From contig NZ_RQPJ01000001.1 in the NCBI RefSeq assembly GCF_003957295.1, positions 62,001 through 126,000 of the forward strand: a DNA stretch of 64,000 bases, in the 5' to 3' direction. Shown piece after piece: positions 51,821-61,194 of the stretch. The notes under the pieces are model-generated. The model ran no database searches. It was not told the DNA's origin and saw only the letters and a program-made list of their open reading frames with translations. A program made the position numbers and the translations under genes. The stretch is from Arenibacter aquaticus (GTDB lineage Bacteria; Bacteroidota; Bacteroidia; Flavobacteriales; Flavobacteriaceae). Within the stretch, counting starts at the first letter, position 1; each line of letters opens with the position of its first letter.

Positions 51821-53137
51821 CTATCTGATATTGAGTTTTATAATCCCATCTATTTCTGTATCAAAATCCTCTCCTGGGTACAAAAAGACACCTTCCCTTA
51901 CTTGCTTGAACTTTATTTTGGATGTACCGTCAAAGGCCGCGGCGGAAATAATTTTCTCATTTAATTCCGGAATAAAAATATACGGCTCCTGGGTAGGCTT
52001 CAATACATGCACATAGAGTACCTTATCCTTTTGGGTTATGGTGCCCCATGGTTGCGGTTTTATAACATTGCCCCTAGAGCCATATATGCTTTCCCCGTAT
52101 TTTGCGGTCCATTGCCCTACTTCTTTCAAGGTCTCCACAAATTCTGACTGAATCTCCCCGTTGGGCATGGGCCCCACATTTAATAATAAATTTCCATTTC
52201 TTCCGGCGGCGTTCACCAAAAAATGAATCAGCTGTTTGGTAGTTTTAAACTTTTTATCATTAAGGTTGAACCCCCAGGATTTTGCCATGGTAGCACAGGA
52301 TTCAAGGGGCAACTGACTTACCTTGACCCCAGCACTGTAGCCTCCTTTGTTCTCTCCTGGCAAGTCGCGTTCAAAGGTTTGGATGTCTTCCCCTGGAATG
52401 GGCTGAAGATGATGGTTATTGGCAATCAAGGTAGTTGGACTCAATTCGTGGATCAAGGAATAGATTTCGTTATAATGCCAATTGGCTTTTTTCCTATCCC
52501 AATGTCCGTCAAACCATATGACTCCAATTTCCCCATAATTGGTAAGCAATTCGGTCAACTGCGTCTTCATAAACGTTATATAGCTGTCCCAGTCCGTATC
52601 AACAGGATAGCCGTCTACTATTTTCTTTCCAAAACCGTAATCTTCCCTGGCCCAATCCAATAGTGAATAGTAAAAGTTTAACGTTATGCCCTCCTTTTTA
52701 CATTCCGCTGCAAGTTCCTTTAGGGGATCTTTTCCATAAGGGGTGCCATCTACAATATTGTAGGGGGATGCTTCCGTATTAAACATACTAAAACTATCAT
52801 GGTGCCTAGTGGTGATGGTAATATATTTCATACCTGCCGACTTGGCAATCTGCACCCATTCCTTGGCATCAAAATCCTGAGGATTAAAGAACTTCGTTAG
52901 CTTTTTATATGTCTTGTAGGGTATTTTTTGTTGATACATGACCCACTCCCCGTCTCCTAATACACTATAAATACCCCAATGAATGAACATCCCAAACCTC
53001 ATATCCTGGAATGCTGCACGCTGTTCCAAATTTCCCTGTGTTGGTATATATTCCGGCATTGGATAGGAATACTGTTGTGCCTTCCCCGTCATGGCCATCA
53101 AACTGAACAAACATATTATTATCACCCTTTTCATCAT
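51821..53137 (-). CDS. GH29 alpha-L-fucosidase
   Basis: 438 aa. Signal peptide ending MTGKAQ, then the family blocks FGMFIHWGIYSVLG, YITITTRHHDSFSMFNT and VIWFDGHWD with the nucleophile D210. The length is one catalytic barrel plus a small beta domain, without extra binding modules. It releases alpha-L-fucose from glycan ends. It is periplasmic, with no lipobox. Gaps to the neighbours are 34 and 69 bases, so it is operonic with GH92 and GH20. Confidence 0.93.
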   Translation of the reverse strand: MMKRVIIICLFSLMAMTGKAQQYSYPMPEYIPTQGNLEQRAAFQDMRFGMFIHWGIYSVLGDGEWVMYQQKIPYKTYKKLTKFFNPQDFDAKEWVQIAKSAGMKYITITTRHHDSFSMFNTEASPYNIVDGTPYGKDPLKELAAECKKEGITLNFYYSLLDWAREDYGFGKKIVDGYPVDTDWDSYITFMKTQLTELLTNYGEIGVIWFDGHWDRKKANWHYNEIYSLIHELSPTTLIANNHHLQPIPGEDIQTFERDLPGENKGGYSAGVKVSQLPLESCATMAKSWGFNLNDKKFKTTKQLIHFLVNAAGRNGNLLLNVGPMPNGEIQSEFVETLKEVGQWTAKYGESIYGSRGNVIKPQPWGTITQKDKVLYVHVLKPTQEPYIFIPELNEKIISAAAFDGTSKIKFKQVREGVFLYPGEDFDTEIDGIIKLNIR

Positions 53138-53171
53138 AACCCTTTACGTATTAAATTCTTTTATTTTATTT

Positions 53172-55508
53172 TTAATTGATTGAACCTATGACCGGATCAG
53201 GTCCCATTTCCATTTCCAACACCCCGCCTGCCGTTATTTCCTGATGTGTAATCCAAAACCTATCCAAAGGCTTTCCATTTAAGGTCATAGATTGTATGTA
53301 GATATTTTCTTTGGAATTGTTGTTGGCCACAATTTTAAATTGCCCGCCGGAGTAATAATCGGGATCTAATAGTATTTCCACTTCATTGAAAACTGGGCTG
53401 GTAATTTGGTATTTGTTATCCCCGGGACTAATAGGGTGAATTCCAATTGAGGCCAGTACGTACCAGGCCGACATTTGCCCTACATCCTCATTGCCACATA
53501 GCCCGTATGCATCTGTACCATAGGCATCCCTACATATCTTCCTGGTATATTTTTGGGTAAGGTGTGGTGCCCCCGCAGTGTTTAGCATAAATGGCACATG
53601 GTGCACCGGCTCATTGGGATGATTGTAATAGTTGTTCCACAGAAAATCTTCCGGGGTATTTTCAAAAAAGGCTATCAGCTCTTTCCTATAGGCCTCTTCC
53701 CCTCCCATCAATTTCTTGAGTCCGTCAATATCGTGGGGAACAAACCAACCTTGTTGGTAAGGATTGCTCTCAATACACCCTTGGCCATGGACGGTCTTCC
53801 CCTTCCATTCCAACCAATTCCCAAGGCTGTCCTTGGCTCGGAACCAATTTACCTCATCATTCCAAATATTCTTGTAGGCCTTACTTTTTTCCAAGTACTC
53901 TTGTGCTATTTCAACTTTCCCCAAAGCATTGGCCATAGTACCCAAAGCCCAGTCTGAATACGCGTATTCCAAGGTTTTGGAAATATGGTTATGGGAATAT
54001 CCCAACTCCCCATTTCCGGTATTATCTACCGTATTTTTAGAATAATTAAAGGCCTTTTCAATATCATAATTGCGAATCCCCTTACTATAGGCATCCACAA
54101 TGACCGATACTGCCGGATTTCCCAACATACATCCTGAATAGGAATTGAGCATTTCCCAACGGGGCAAGTATTCCCTGCCACTTAGCTCTGCCATCTGCAG
54201 CAATGAATTAATTTCATCGTTTACCAGCACAGGGTTAATAATGGTCTGTAGTGGAAATTGTGAGCGGAATACATCCCAACCACTAAATATTGTCCTATAG
54301 GTAAAATTGGAGGTTTTGTGAATTTTCTTATCGGCACCAATATAGTTTCCGTTGACATCCGAAAAGGTTCTGGGGTCTATCATAGTATGGTAGAGGGCGG
54401 TATAAAAAATAGTTTTTTCATCCTCTGTCCCTCCAGAAACCATTACATTCTTAATAGCCTTGTTCCAACTATCCCCAGCCTGCTCACGAGTCCTATCAAA
54501 ATCCCAATGGGCTATATCGTGTTCCAAGTTTTCCTTGGCACCGGCTACGCTAACAAAAGAAATACCACTCTTTACCAAAACTTGCTCTCCTTCCCTTGTA
54601 CTAAAATTGGAATAGAATCCTAAATGCTTGCCCTGCATTTCATTTTTGGATGGAAATAATTTAGCATTCTTCACCGCCAATTGGTAGTCATCCTGTCTAA
54701 TAAATCGCATTTTCCTGGGTACGTCCGGGATATCGGCACTCCAAATACCATAATCCTTTAACGGCTTACTAAATTGACAATAAAAGTACACTACATAATC
54801 TGCATTCCCCGCACCGGCACCCCAGCCCCCACCTTCGGGCGGACATTTCATCCAGCCTTCAATGGTATTTTCATTCACTACTTTTATATACTGTTCGGTA
54901 GAGGTACCCCCTACCCTGCGCGAAAGATCTATTTGGATCCTGGAACTATCGTTTTCAGGAAAGGTAAACCTTATAATACCGGCCCTTGGAGCTGCCGTAA
55001 GTTCTGCCTTAACCTTATAGTCGTCCAAGGTCACGGCATAATAGCCGGCTTTGGTCTCTTCGGTTTCATGGGAAAAACGGGAACGGTATCCATCCTCAGG
55101 ATTCTCTGGTACCCCACGGTTTGTCCTTAATTCACCGGTAGTTGGCGTTACCAAAAAATTCCCAAGATCACCAAACCAGCCTACCCCACTCATATGGGTA
55201 AAACTAAAGCCCTCCAACGTCTTGTGTTCATAAGAGTAGCCAGAACCGTTATCACCTCCCGTAAAAGTATCCGGACTAAGCTGCACCAACCCAAAAGGGG
55301 TAGCGGCCCCAGGGAAGGTCTTACCAAACCCATGGGCATCCTTGGTTTTTTTCCCATAGGTGATGGCCCCGATAATGGGATTAATATAATCTACAGGTTC
55401 CGGTTCCGAAGGCCTACTTTCCTTGGAAGAGGAACAAGAAAACACCCAGATAGCTAGCAGGGCAAAGCCAATATTTCTAAGTACCAATTTTATCTTTTCC
55501 GTTTTCAT
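53172..55508 (-). CDS. GH92 alpha-mannosidase
   Basis: 778 aa lipoprotein (WVFSC, Cys25). Family blocks are DYINPIIG near the start, GKTFPGAATPFGLVQLSPDT, GYSYEHKTLEGFSFTHMSGVG, the barrel-domain TIFSGWDVFRSQFPL and the C-terminal GNEDVGQMSAWYVLASIGIHP. GH92 enzymes are calcium-dependent exo-alpha-mannosidases acting on N-glycans and related mannosides (linkage varies, not predictable here). It sits between GH29 and a sulfatase. Its presence argues for a mannose-containing target. Confidence 0.93.
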   Translation of the reverse strand: MKTEKIKLVLRNIGFALLAIWVFSCSSSKESRPSEPEPVDYINPIIGAITYGKKTKDAHGFGKTFPGAATPFGLVQLSPDTFTGGDNGSGYSYEHKTLEGFSFTHMSGVGWFGDLGNFLVTPTTGELRTNRGVPENPEDGYRSRFSHETEETKAGYYAVTLDDYKVKAELTAAPRAGIIRFTFPENDSSRIQIDLSRRVGGTSTEQYIKVVNENTIEGWMKCPPEGGGWGAGAGNADYVVYFYCQFSKPLKDYGIWSADIPDVPRKMRFIRQDDYQLAVKNAKLFPSKNEMQGKHLGFYSNFSTREGEQVLVKSGISFVSVAGAKENLEHDIAHWDFDRTREQAGDSWNKAIKNVMVSGGTEDEKTIFYTALYHTMIDPRTFSDVNGNYIGADKKIHKTSNFTYRTIFSGWDVFRSQFPLQTIINPVLVNDEINSLLQMAELSGREYLPRWEMLNSYSGCMLGNPAVSVIVDAYSKGIRNYDIEKAFNYSKNTVDNTGNGELGYSHNHISKTLEYAYSDWALGTMANALGKVEIAQEYLEKSKAYKNIWNDEVNWFRAKDSLGNWLEWKGKTVHGQGCIESNPYQQGWFVPHDIDGLKKLMGGEEAYRKELIAFFENTPEDFLWNNYYNHPNEPVHHVPFMLNTAGAPHLTQKYTRKICRDAYGTDAYGLCGNEDVGQMSAWYVLASIGIHPISPGDNKYQITSPVFNEVEILLDPDYYSGGQFKIVANNNSKENIYIQSMTLNGKPLDRFWITHQEITAGGVLEMEMGPDPVIGSIN

Positions 55509-55547
55509 ATAATCTACATCTTTTTATTATGGGACTTGGGATAAATA

Positions 55548-57014
55548 CTATTTGCCAACTTTAAATATATCGACTGGAACATCATTATCCTGCAATTTGC
55601 CTTCGGTAGTCCTTCCGTTGTCCACTATTTCCTTTAATCTATTGGTCAGTTTCTTTACTACCCTAGGATGTTGGGCATAGACATTATTGGTTTCCCCTTC
55701 ATCCTTTATCATATTGTAAAGCTGTATTTGGGGAAGCCCTATTTCCCTGGCCTTTTTGTCATTGGGGGCTGTCCACCCTCCTGATCCCGGGGTGAATTCC
55801 AATTTCCATTTTCTATTACGTATAGAAAACTTACCGTTTATGGAATGGTGCACCACATATTCATAATCGCTTTTAGCCTTTTTATTGGTAAGCAAGGGAA
55901 GTATACTATAAGAGTCCTCAGCAGCCTCTTCCGGGATAGTTATTCCCGTGATATCTGCGCAAGTGGCCATTAAACTGGTAAGACAAATGAGCTCGTCATT
56001 GTTTGTATTGGCTTCTATTTTTCCCGGCCATTTCACGATAAAGGGGATTCTATGGCCTCCTTCCCATATATCGGACTTATATCCCCGTAAATGTGCACTT
56101 GGATAATGACCAAACTCCTTCTCCAGTTTTCCTGCTTTTGCCACAGGAGCCGAAGAACCGTTATCACTGGTAAAGAACACCAGGGTATTTTCTGCAATTC
56201 CATTTTGCTCAAGAGCCTCCATAACCTGACCTACCACATCATCGGTTTCCATAACAAAATCGGCATAGGCTCCCATACCACTTTTTCCCTGCCATTTTTC
56301 AGAAGGAACCACAGGGCTATGTGGAGAATTAAGGGCCAGATACAAAAAGAACGGTTCTTTTTTAGTGGCTTCGGCAGCTATATAATCGGTAGCATGATTA
56401 CTTAAAAATTGCAACATTTTTATAGGAGGCATTTTATCAACAACCTTATCATCCTTAATGACCGTTTTCATGACTCTTGAGTGATGAAATCCAACATAGG
56501 AATTAAAGCCACGTGTAATTGGACCATCAGGAACTATAGCTCCAATTGGCGGGCCTATTACTTTCTTATCCTCGTATATTTCATAAGGCTCTCCTTTTTC
56601 ATTCACAAATTTAAATCCAAGGTGCCATTTCCCAATTGCAGCAGTATTATACCCATATTTCTTAAGCATTTCAGGAACTGTTAGTTGATTTTCGGATATC
56701 AATGGATCCAATTCATCGCCTCCACTTAAAACCCCTTTTTGCAATCTTGATCGCCATGCATAACGGCCGGTAAGCACACCGTATCGTGAAGGGGTACATA
56801 CCGAGGAGCCAGAGTGGGCATCGGTAAACACCATTCCTGCCTTAGCTATTTTGTCTATTTGGGGAGTGGGGATCTTACCGTTTTCACGATTTAGAACCTG
56901 AACGTCTCCATACCCAAGGTCATCGCAAATAATATATACAATATTGGGACGATCCTGAGCCTTAACAGAAGCCAGGATGAGCATAAAGAAGATGTAGAAT
57001 TTTGAAAATTTCAT
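55548..57014 (-). CDS. Type I (formylglycine) sulfatase
   Basis: 488 aa with signal peptide ending VKAQ. The modification site C-T-P-S-R starts at C73 in SSVCTPSRYGVLTGRY, with metal ligands DDLGYGD near 31 and TSDNGSSAP, and active-site AIGKWHLG. After the signature comes YAWRSRLQKGVL, seen in the branch that includes GalNAc-6-O-sulfatase-like enzymes (S1_15, by memory). The maturation enzyme is not in the window. It is 39 bases upstream of GH92 and 4 bases after GH20. Confidence 0.92.
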   Translation of the reverse strand: MKFSKFYIFFMLILASVKAQDRPNIVYIICDDLGYGDVQVLNRENGKIPTPQIDKIAKAGMVFTDAHSGSSVCTPSRYGVLTGRYAWRSRLQKGVLSGGDELDPLISENQLTVPEMLKKYGYNTAAIGKWHLGFKFVNEKGEPYEIYEDKKVIGPPIGAIVPDGPITRGFNSYVGFHHSRVMKTVIKDDKVVDKMPPIKMLQFLSNHATDYIAAEATKKEPFFLYLALNSPHSPVVPSEKWQGKSGMGAYADFVMETDDVVGQVMEALEQNGIAENTLVFFTSDNGSSAPVAKAGKLEKEFGHYPSAHLRGYKSDIWEGGHRIPFIVKWPGKIEANTNNDELICLTSLMATCADITGITIPEEAAEDSYSILPLLTNKKAKSDYEYVVHHSINGKFSIRNRKWKLEFTPGSGGWTAPNDKKAREIGLPQIQLYNMIKDEGETNNVYAQHPRVVKKLTNRLKEIVDNGRTTEGKLQDNDVPVDIFKVGK

Positions 57015-57018
57015 AGTA

Positions 57019-58875
57019 TTATTTTAATCTAATTACTGTTATCTTCCCCAATAGCTTTCCTTCCTTATTAAAAAGTCCGGCTTTTATGGGGGTTTTGGGG
57101 GCTGCTATAAAATTACCCTCATACTTTATGGAAGATACGGTGGGGTCTTCCCCTCCGGTGGTATAAAATATATCATACCCTACTGTTTCTGTATTTAAAT
57201 ACACATGAGCTTCACCTTTCAACTGATCCAGAGCGTATGAGGCATACACCGTAAACATACTATTGGCATAATTTACCTCCTCTTGATCCAGTCTTTTAAA
57301 GTGCCATTCTTCCAAGGCGGTCTGAAACCGCTTCCAGTCCTTAACATTGGGTTGGCTCCATGACACCTCTGCACTGGCAAGGGCACGCGGATACAACATA
57401 TATTCGCAATGTTCTTGAGTGGGGGTAAACTCGCCCCACAAACAGGCCTCATTACCTAGCACCCTATTCACTTCTTCGGGAGTCAATTGCTCCGGAATGG
57501 GCTCATGCCCGTATACTTTGGACAGGGGCAATACCACTTTAGGGCCTTCGGGCTCCATAAAAGTGGGCCCTTGAACCTGACTGAGGTACATGTACTTATA
57601 GGATGTCATTATGGTAGGATAGCCATCTTGGGGGGCAGTTATCTGTGGGTTGTGGTCTCCTCTTCTCCACGCCATAATGGTTGCTCCAGGGGCTCCTTGA
57701 CCACTTAAAATCTCATCCCAACCAATCATGGTCTTATTTTGGGCCTTTACTATTTTATGCACCTTTTGTATAAAATAACTCTGCAGTTCCTCTTCGTCCT
57801 TTAAGTTGTTTTCTGATTTTACCCCTTGACAATACGGACATTTTTTCCAGTTGGATTTATTGCACTCATCACCCCCTATATGTAGGTATTTTGAAGGAAA
57901 CAGAGCGGCAACCTCCTCTATTACCCCTTCTAAAAATTCGTAGGTAGAGTCCTTACCGGCGCAGACCGCATTATCCGGCGCTTTGCCGCCTACGGCGACT
58001 TCAAAATTTGCATCTGGTTCATCATAACAAAATAAATGTGGATACGAAGCTACCAAAGCCTTGCTATGTCCAGGTACATCTATCTCTGGGATAACCTCTA
58101 CATTGCGCACTTTGGCATAGGCAATAACTTCCTTAATGTCTTCCTGGGTATAAAATCCACCTACCGTTTTGGGTTCCTCAGCAGTTGCTTTCTCGCGCTG
58201 CCACCAGCTCACCCCAGTTCTATCGGCCCGCCAAGCTCCTTTTTCAGTAAGGTTTGGATACTTTTTAATCTCGATCCGCCACCCCTGGTCGTCGGTTAAA
58301 TGCCAGTGGAATTTATTCACCTTATAGGAGGAAAGTACATCTATGTGTTTTAAGATAAATTCTTTGGGTTGAAAATGTCTGGAAACATCCAACATTATAC
58401 CACGCCAAGCAAATCTAGGATTATCCTTAACCGTCATGGCAGGCAGCTTTACCGTTCCTGGGTTTTCCAAGGGAAAGGTTTGACGCAAGGTCTGAAAACC
58501 ATTAAAGAGTCCACCATAATCCTTGGCGGTCACCACAATGGATGCTGGTTGTACCTCTAGCAAATAGCCCTCATCCTTTACAGATACCCTTTTATCCAAT
58601 TTAAATTGTATATGCTTTTCTCCTTTTTCTGGGTTTCGGTAAGAGTAAGTAAGGTTCAGCCCCAGGTCGTCATGGAATTTTTCGGCTAAATATGGTATAA
58701 GAACTCCCCGAAACTTTTTGGGGACCACTACTTTTGTATTCTTATCCAAAATAAATACTTCCTCTGAAAAGGAAACCGACTCCGGTTGAGGAACAAAATG
58801 ATACGCTTGGGCCACCACTTGATGGTTAAACCCAAGTATTAAAAAAAACAGTATATAAGTGAAATATTTAGACAT
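57019..58875 (-). CDS. GH20 beta-N-acetylhexosaminidase, periplasmic
   Basis: 618 aa with a cleavable signal peptide (ending HQVVAQ). The GH20b domain leads into the barrel, with FHWHLTDDQGWRIEIKKYP and the catalytic D336-E337 in HIGGDECN. There is a short C-terminal beta region (FYTTGGEDPTVSSIKYEG) but no PA14-like tail, unlike the other GH20 in this operon. Sequences differ enough that they are probably not a recent duplication and may act on different hexosamines or linkages. Spacing of 4 bases on both sides places it firmly in the operon. Confidence 0.93.
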   Translation of the reverse strand: MSKYFTYILFFLILGFNHQVVAQAYHFVPQPESVSFSEEVFILDKNTKVVVPKKFRGVLIPYLAEKFHDDLGLNLTYSYRNPEKGEKHIQFKLDKRVSVKDEGYLLEVQPASIVVTAKDYGGLFNGFQTLRQTFPLENPGTVKLPAMTVKDNPRFAWRGIMLDVSRHFQPKEFILKHIDVLSSYKVNKFHWHLTDDQGWRIEIKKYPNLTEKGAWRADRTGVSWWQREKATAEEPKTVGGFYTQEDIKEVIAYAKVRNVEVIPEIDVPGHSKALVASYPHLFCYDEPDANFEVAVGGKAPDNAVCAGKDSTYEFLEGVIEEVAALFPSKYLHIGGDECNKSNWKKCPYCQGVKSENNLKDEEELQSYFIQKVHKIVKAQNKTMIGWDEILSGQGAPGATIMAWRRGDHNPQITAPQDGYPTIMTSYKYMYLSQVQGPTFMEPEGPKVVLPLSKVYGHEPIPEQLTPEEVNRVLGNEACLWGEFTPTQEHCEYMLYPRALASAEVSWSQPNVKDWKRFQTALEEWHFKRLDQEEVNYANSMFTVYASYALDQLKGEAHVYLNTETVGYDIFYTTGGEDPTVSSIKYEGNFIAAPKTPIKAGLFNKEGKLLGKITVIRLK

Positions 58876-58879
58876 GTAA

Positions 58880-59662
58880 CTATTGATTTAGTTGTTCTAG
58901 GATTACTTTAGCCACTTTCTTTCCCTGTGCTGTTGTCCCCAATTTATTATAGTGCACGTTACCGGGTTTTACCATCCATTCTTCATGATTGGGAAGGGTG
59001 TGGCCATATAGGTCATTTATGATTATAGAAGGATAGTCCTTTAAAACTTCCAAAGCGGCTTGGTTGTATTTTTTGGCATCTCCCGCATAACGCCCCTTTG
59101 CCTTGTCGGGAACTGGGGTGGTGGTGGCGAAAATCAATTTTGTTTTGGGAAACTTTTCTTGCAAGTATTCACAAATATCCCCTATGTTTTCTTGATAAGT
59201 GGGCACCGTGGAAACGATCTTTCCATTTTCTTTATCCATTCCTTTTTCGCTCAGGTACTTTATATCATGTAGCCCTACATTAAAATGAATTACATCCCAT
59301 TCAAAATCCCAACCTCCTTTTAAATGAGGCTTAAACATGGTATGCTCCATTTTTTCCATTTTAGGGATCAAGTCGTGACTAGAAATACCATTGCTGAAAA
59401 TCCTAAAAACCGAGGCTTTCCCCGCCAGTTCTTCCCTGACCGTGGTTGTATATCCTATGGAGATCGAGTCGCCGTATAACAACACATTGGGCACTCCCTT
59501 CTTTGGGTGCACATAGGAGAATATTGGACCGTCATGTGCCCGTAACCCTGACCAGGCCGTTTCGGTTATATTTTTATTGGTTCCGCAAGAATATACCTGC
59601 GGCAGCAAGGCTATACCAACACCGCCTGCACAGGCTTTTTTTAAGAAATCCAGACGTTTCAT
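58880..59662 (-). CDS. SGNH-fold esterase, Tat-like exported
   Basis: 260 aa. The start MKRLDFLKKACAGG has a weak twin-basic motif followed by a hydrophobic core and a possible lipobox at C26. The SGNH blocks are GDSISIG (S66), VIHFNVGLHD and GNVHYNKLG (H). In glycan loci such enzymes usually remove O-acetyl groups, here perhaps from sulfated sugars, but no substrate can be read. It is 4 bases ahead of the GH20 gene. An unusual 146-base gap precedes it. Confidence 0.8.
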   Translation of the reverse strand: MKRLDFLKKACAGGVGIALLPQVYSCGTNKNITETAWSGLRAHDGPIFSYVHPKKGVPNVLLYGDSISIGYTTTVREELAGKASVFRIFSNGISSHDLIPKMEKMEHTMFKPHLKGGWDFEWDVIHFNVGLHDIKYLSEKGMDKENGKIVSTVPTYQENIGDICEYLQEKFPKTKLIFATTTPVPDKAKGRYAGDAKKYNQAALEVLKDYPSIIINDLYGHTLPNHEEWMVKPGNVHYNKLGTTAQGKKVAKVILEQLNQ

Positions 59663-59808
59663 GTTACGATTTTAATTTACGATGAAGTGCTATCTTCATT
59701 TATTAGATTAGCTTATTGTTTTAAAGACCGGGTGATCCTTTATGTAGCTCGTAGAGAAATTAAGATCACATTAAATTATCTATTGGCCACGCTCTCTCAA
59801 TTAACCCC

Positions 59809-61185
59809 CTATTGGTACCTCATATTGTCCGTTTTTAATTCGGCATCAAATTCATCCATCATCTTGATCAGCTTTTGCACTATTTTGGGGTGGGCCTCGG
59901 CCAGGTTTTGGCTTTCGGAAACATCTTCGGCCAGGTTGTAAAGTTCTATCCCCTCTTCTGTCCACCTCAATTTCCAATCGCCTTTCCTAACTGCTTCAAG
60001 AGTAGATTCCTTGAAATAGAAGAACCCGTCTTTTTTATGTGGGGAAGCCTTTTTCTTTCCCGCCAACAAGGGCCAAATATTTTTTCCGTCCACTATTTCC
60101 TCGGGCATATCACTATTGGTCAAATGAGCGATGGTAGGCAATAAATCTATGGTAGAGGCTACCTCGGAACAAACGGTCCCTGCAGGAATGGCTCCCTTCC
60201 ATTGGGCTATCATAGGAACCCGCATTCCGCCTTCGTAGGTCTGGAATTTATACCCTCGAAGAGGCAAGGCAGATCCGCCATGTCCATTTTTAAGATTCCA
60301 TGGACCATTATCCGATGTAAAGATCACCAGTGTATTTTCATCCAATTTCAAGGCTTCCAAGGTCTCTAAAATCTTACCCATACTCCAATCAATTTCTTGG
60401 ATCACATCACCATAAAGACCACGTTTACTTTTTCCTTTAAATTCCGCTGAGGCATATAATGGAACATGAGGCATGGAATGCGCCAGATATAAGAAGAAGG
60501 GGTCTTCTTTATTCTCATTGATAAACTCCAAAGCCTTTTTTGTATAGCGCTGTGTCAAGGTGGATTGATCTACAGGGTATTCAATAATTTCATTTTGTTC
60601 TGTTAATGGCACTAGGCCTCCTCTCCATTTTTTTTGTCTCAAACTATCAATGGTCATACCTTCCCTAAACAAAACCTTTTCTGAAACTTTTGCTTTCGGA
60701 TATACAGACATATCGTTACTATATGGAATCCCATAATACATATCAAAACCCTGTGCAGTTGGCATATATTCCTCCTTATCCCCTAAATGCCATTTTCCTA
60801 TACAAGCCGTGGCATAGTTTTGGGTTTTCAGCATATCGGCTATCGTCAATTCCTCAGTTGGCAATCCTCCTGGAAGGTTTGGCCATAATACCACGGGCAC
60901 CCCGACTCTAGTTGGATAAGAGCCGGTTAAAAGTGCTGCCCGTGAGGGGGAACATACTGGTGAAGCCGAATAGAAATCGGTAAACTTTATACCCTTTTCC
61001 GCCATCTTATCAAGGTTGGGGGTCTTAATTAATGGCGAACCAAAAACGCCAACATCCTGATACCCTTGATCGTCGGTAAAGACAATGACAATGTTTGGTT
61101 TGGAATTTTTATTCTGAGCAATCAATGCTGTTTTACAACTTAAAAATGCCGTAATAATAAACGCTACTAGTTTTATTCTTTGCAT
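59809..61185 (-). CDS. Type I (formylglycine) sulfatase
   Basis: 458 aa. Modification site C78 in SPVCSPSRAALLTGSYPTRVG, metal ligands TDDQGYQD near 37 and TSDNGPWN, plus CIGKWHLGD. A signal peptide precedes it; cleavage type is unclear (FLSC could be a lipobox). The CSPSR form and the following GVPVVLWPNLPGGLP place it in an arylsulfatase A-like branch different from the other two sulfatases. It is followed by a 146-base gap before the SGNH gene and preceded by GH95 at 9 bases. Confidence 0.92.
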   Translation of the reverse strand: MQRIKLVAFIITAFLSCKTALIAQNKNSKPNIVIVFTDDQGYQDVGVFGSPLIKTPNLDKMAEKGIKFTDFYSASPVCSPSRAALLTGSYPTRVGVPVVLWPNLPGGLPTEELTIADMLKTQNYATACIGKWHLGDKEEYMPTAQGFDMYYGIPYSNDMSVYPKAKVSEKVLFREGMTIDSLRQKKWRGGLVPLTEQNEIIEYPVDQSTLTQRYTKKALEFINENKEDPFFLYLAHSMPHVPLYASAEFKGKSKRGLYGDVIQEIDWSMGKILETLEALKLDENTLVIFTSDNGPWNLKNGHGGSALPLRGYKFQTYEGGMRVPMIAQWKGAIPAGTVCSEVASTIDLLPTIAHLTNSDMPEEIVDGKNIWPLLAGKKKASPHKKDGFFYFKESTLEAVRKGDWKLRWTEEGIELYNLAEDVSESQNLAEAHPKIVQKLIKMMDEFDAELKTDNMRYQ

Positions 61186-61194
61186 GATATGGTT

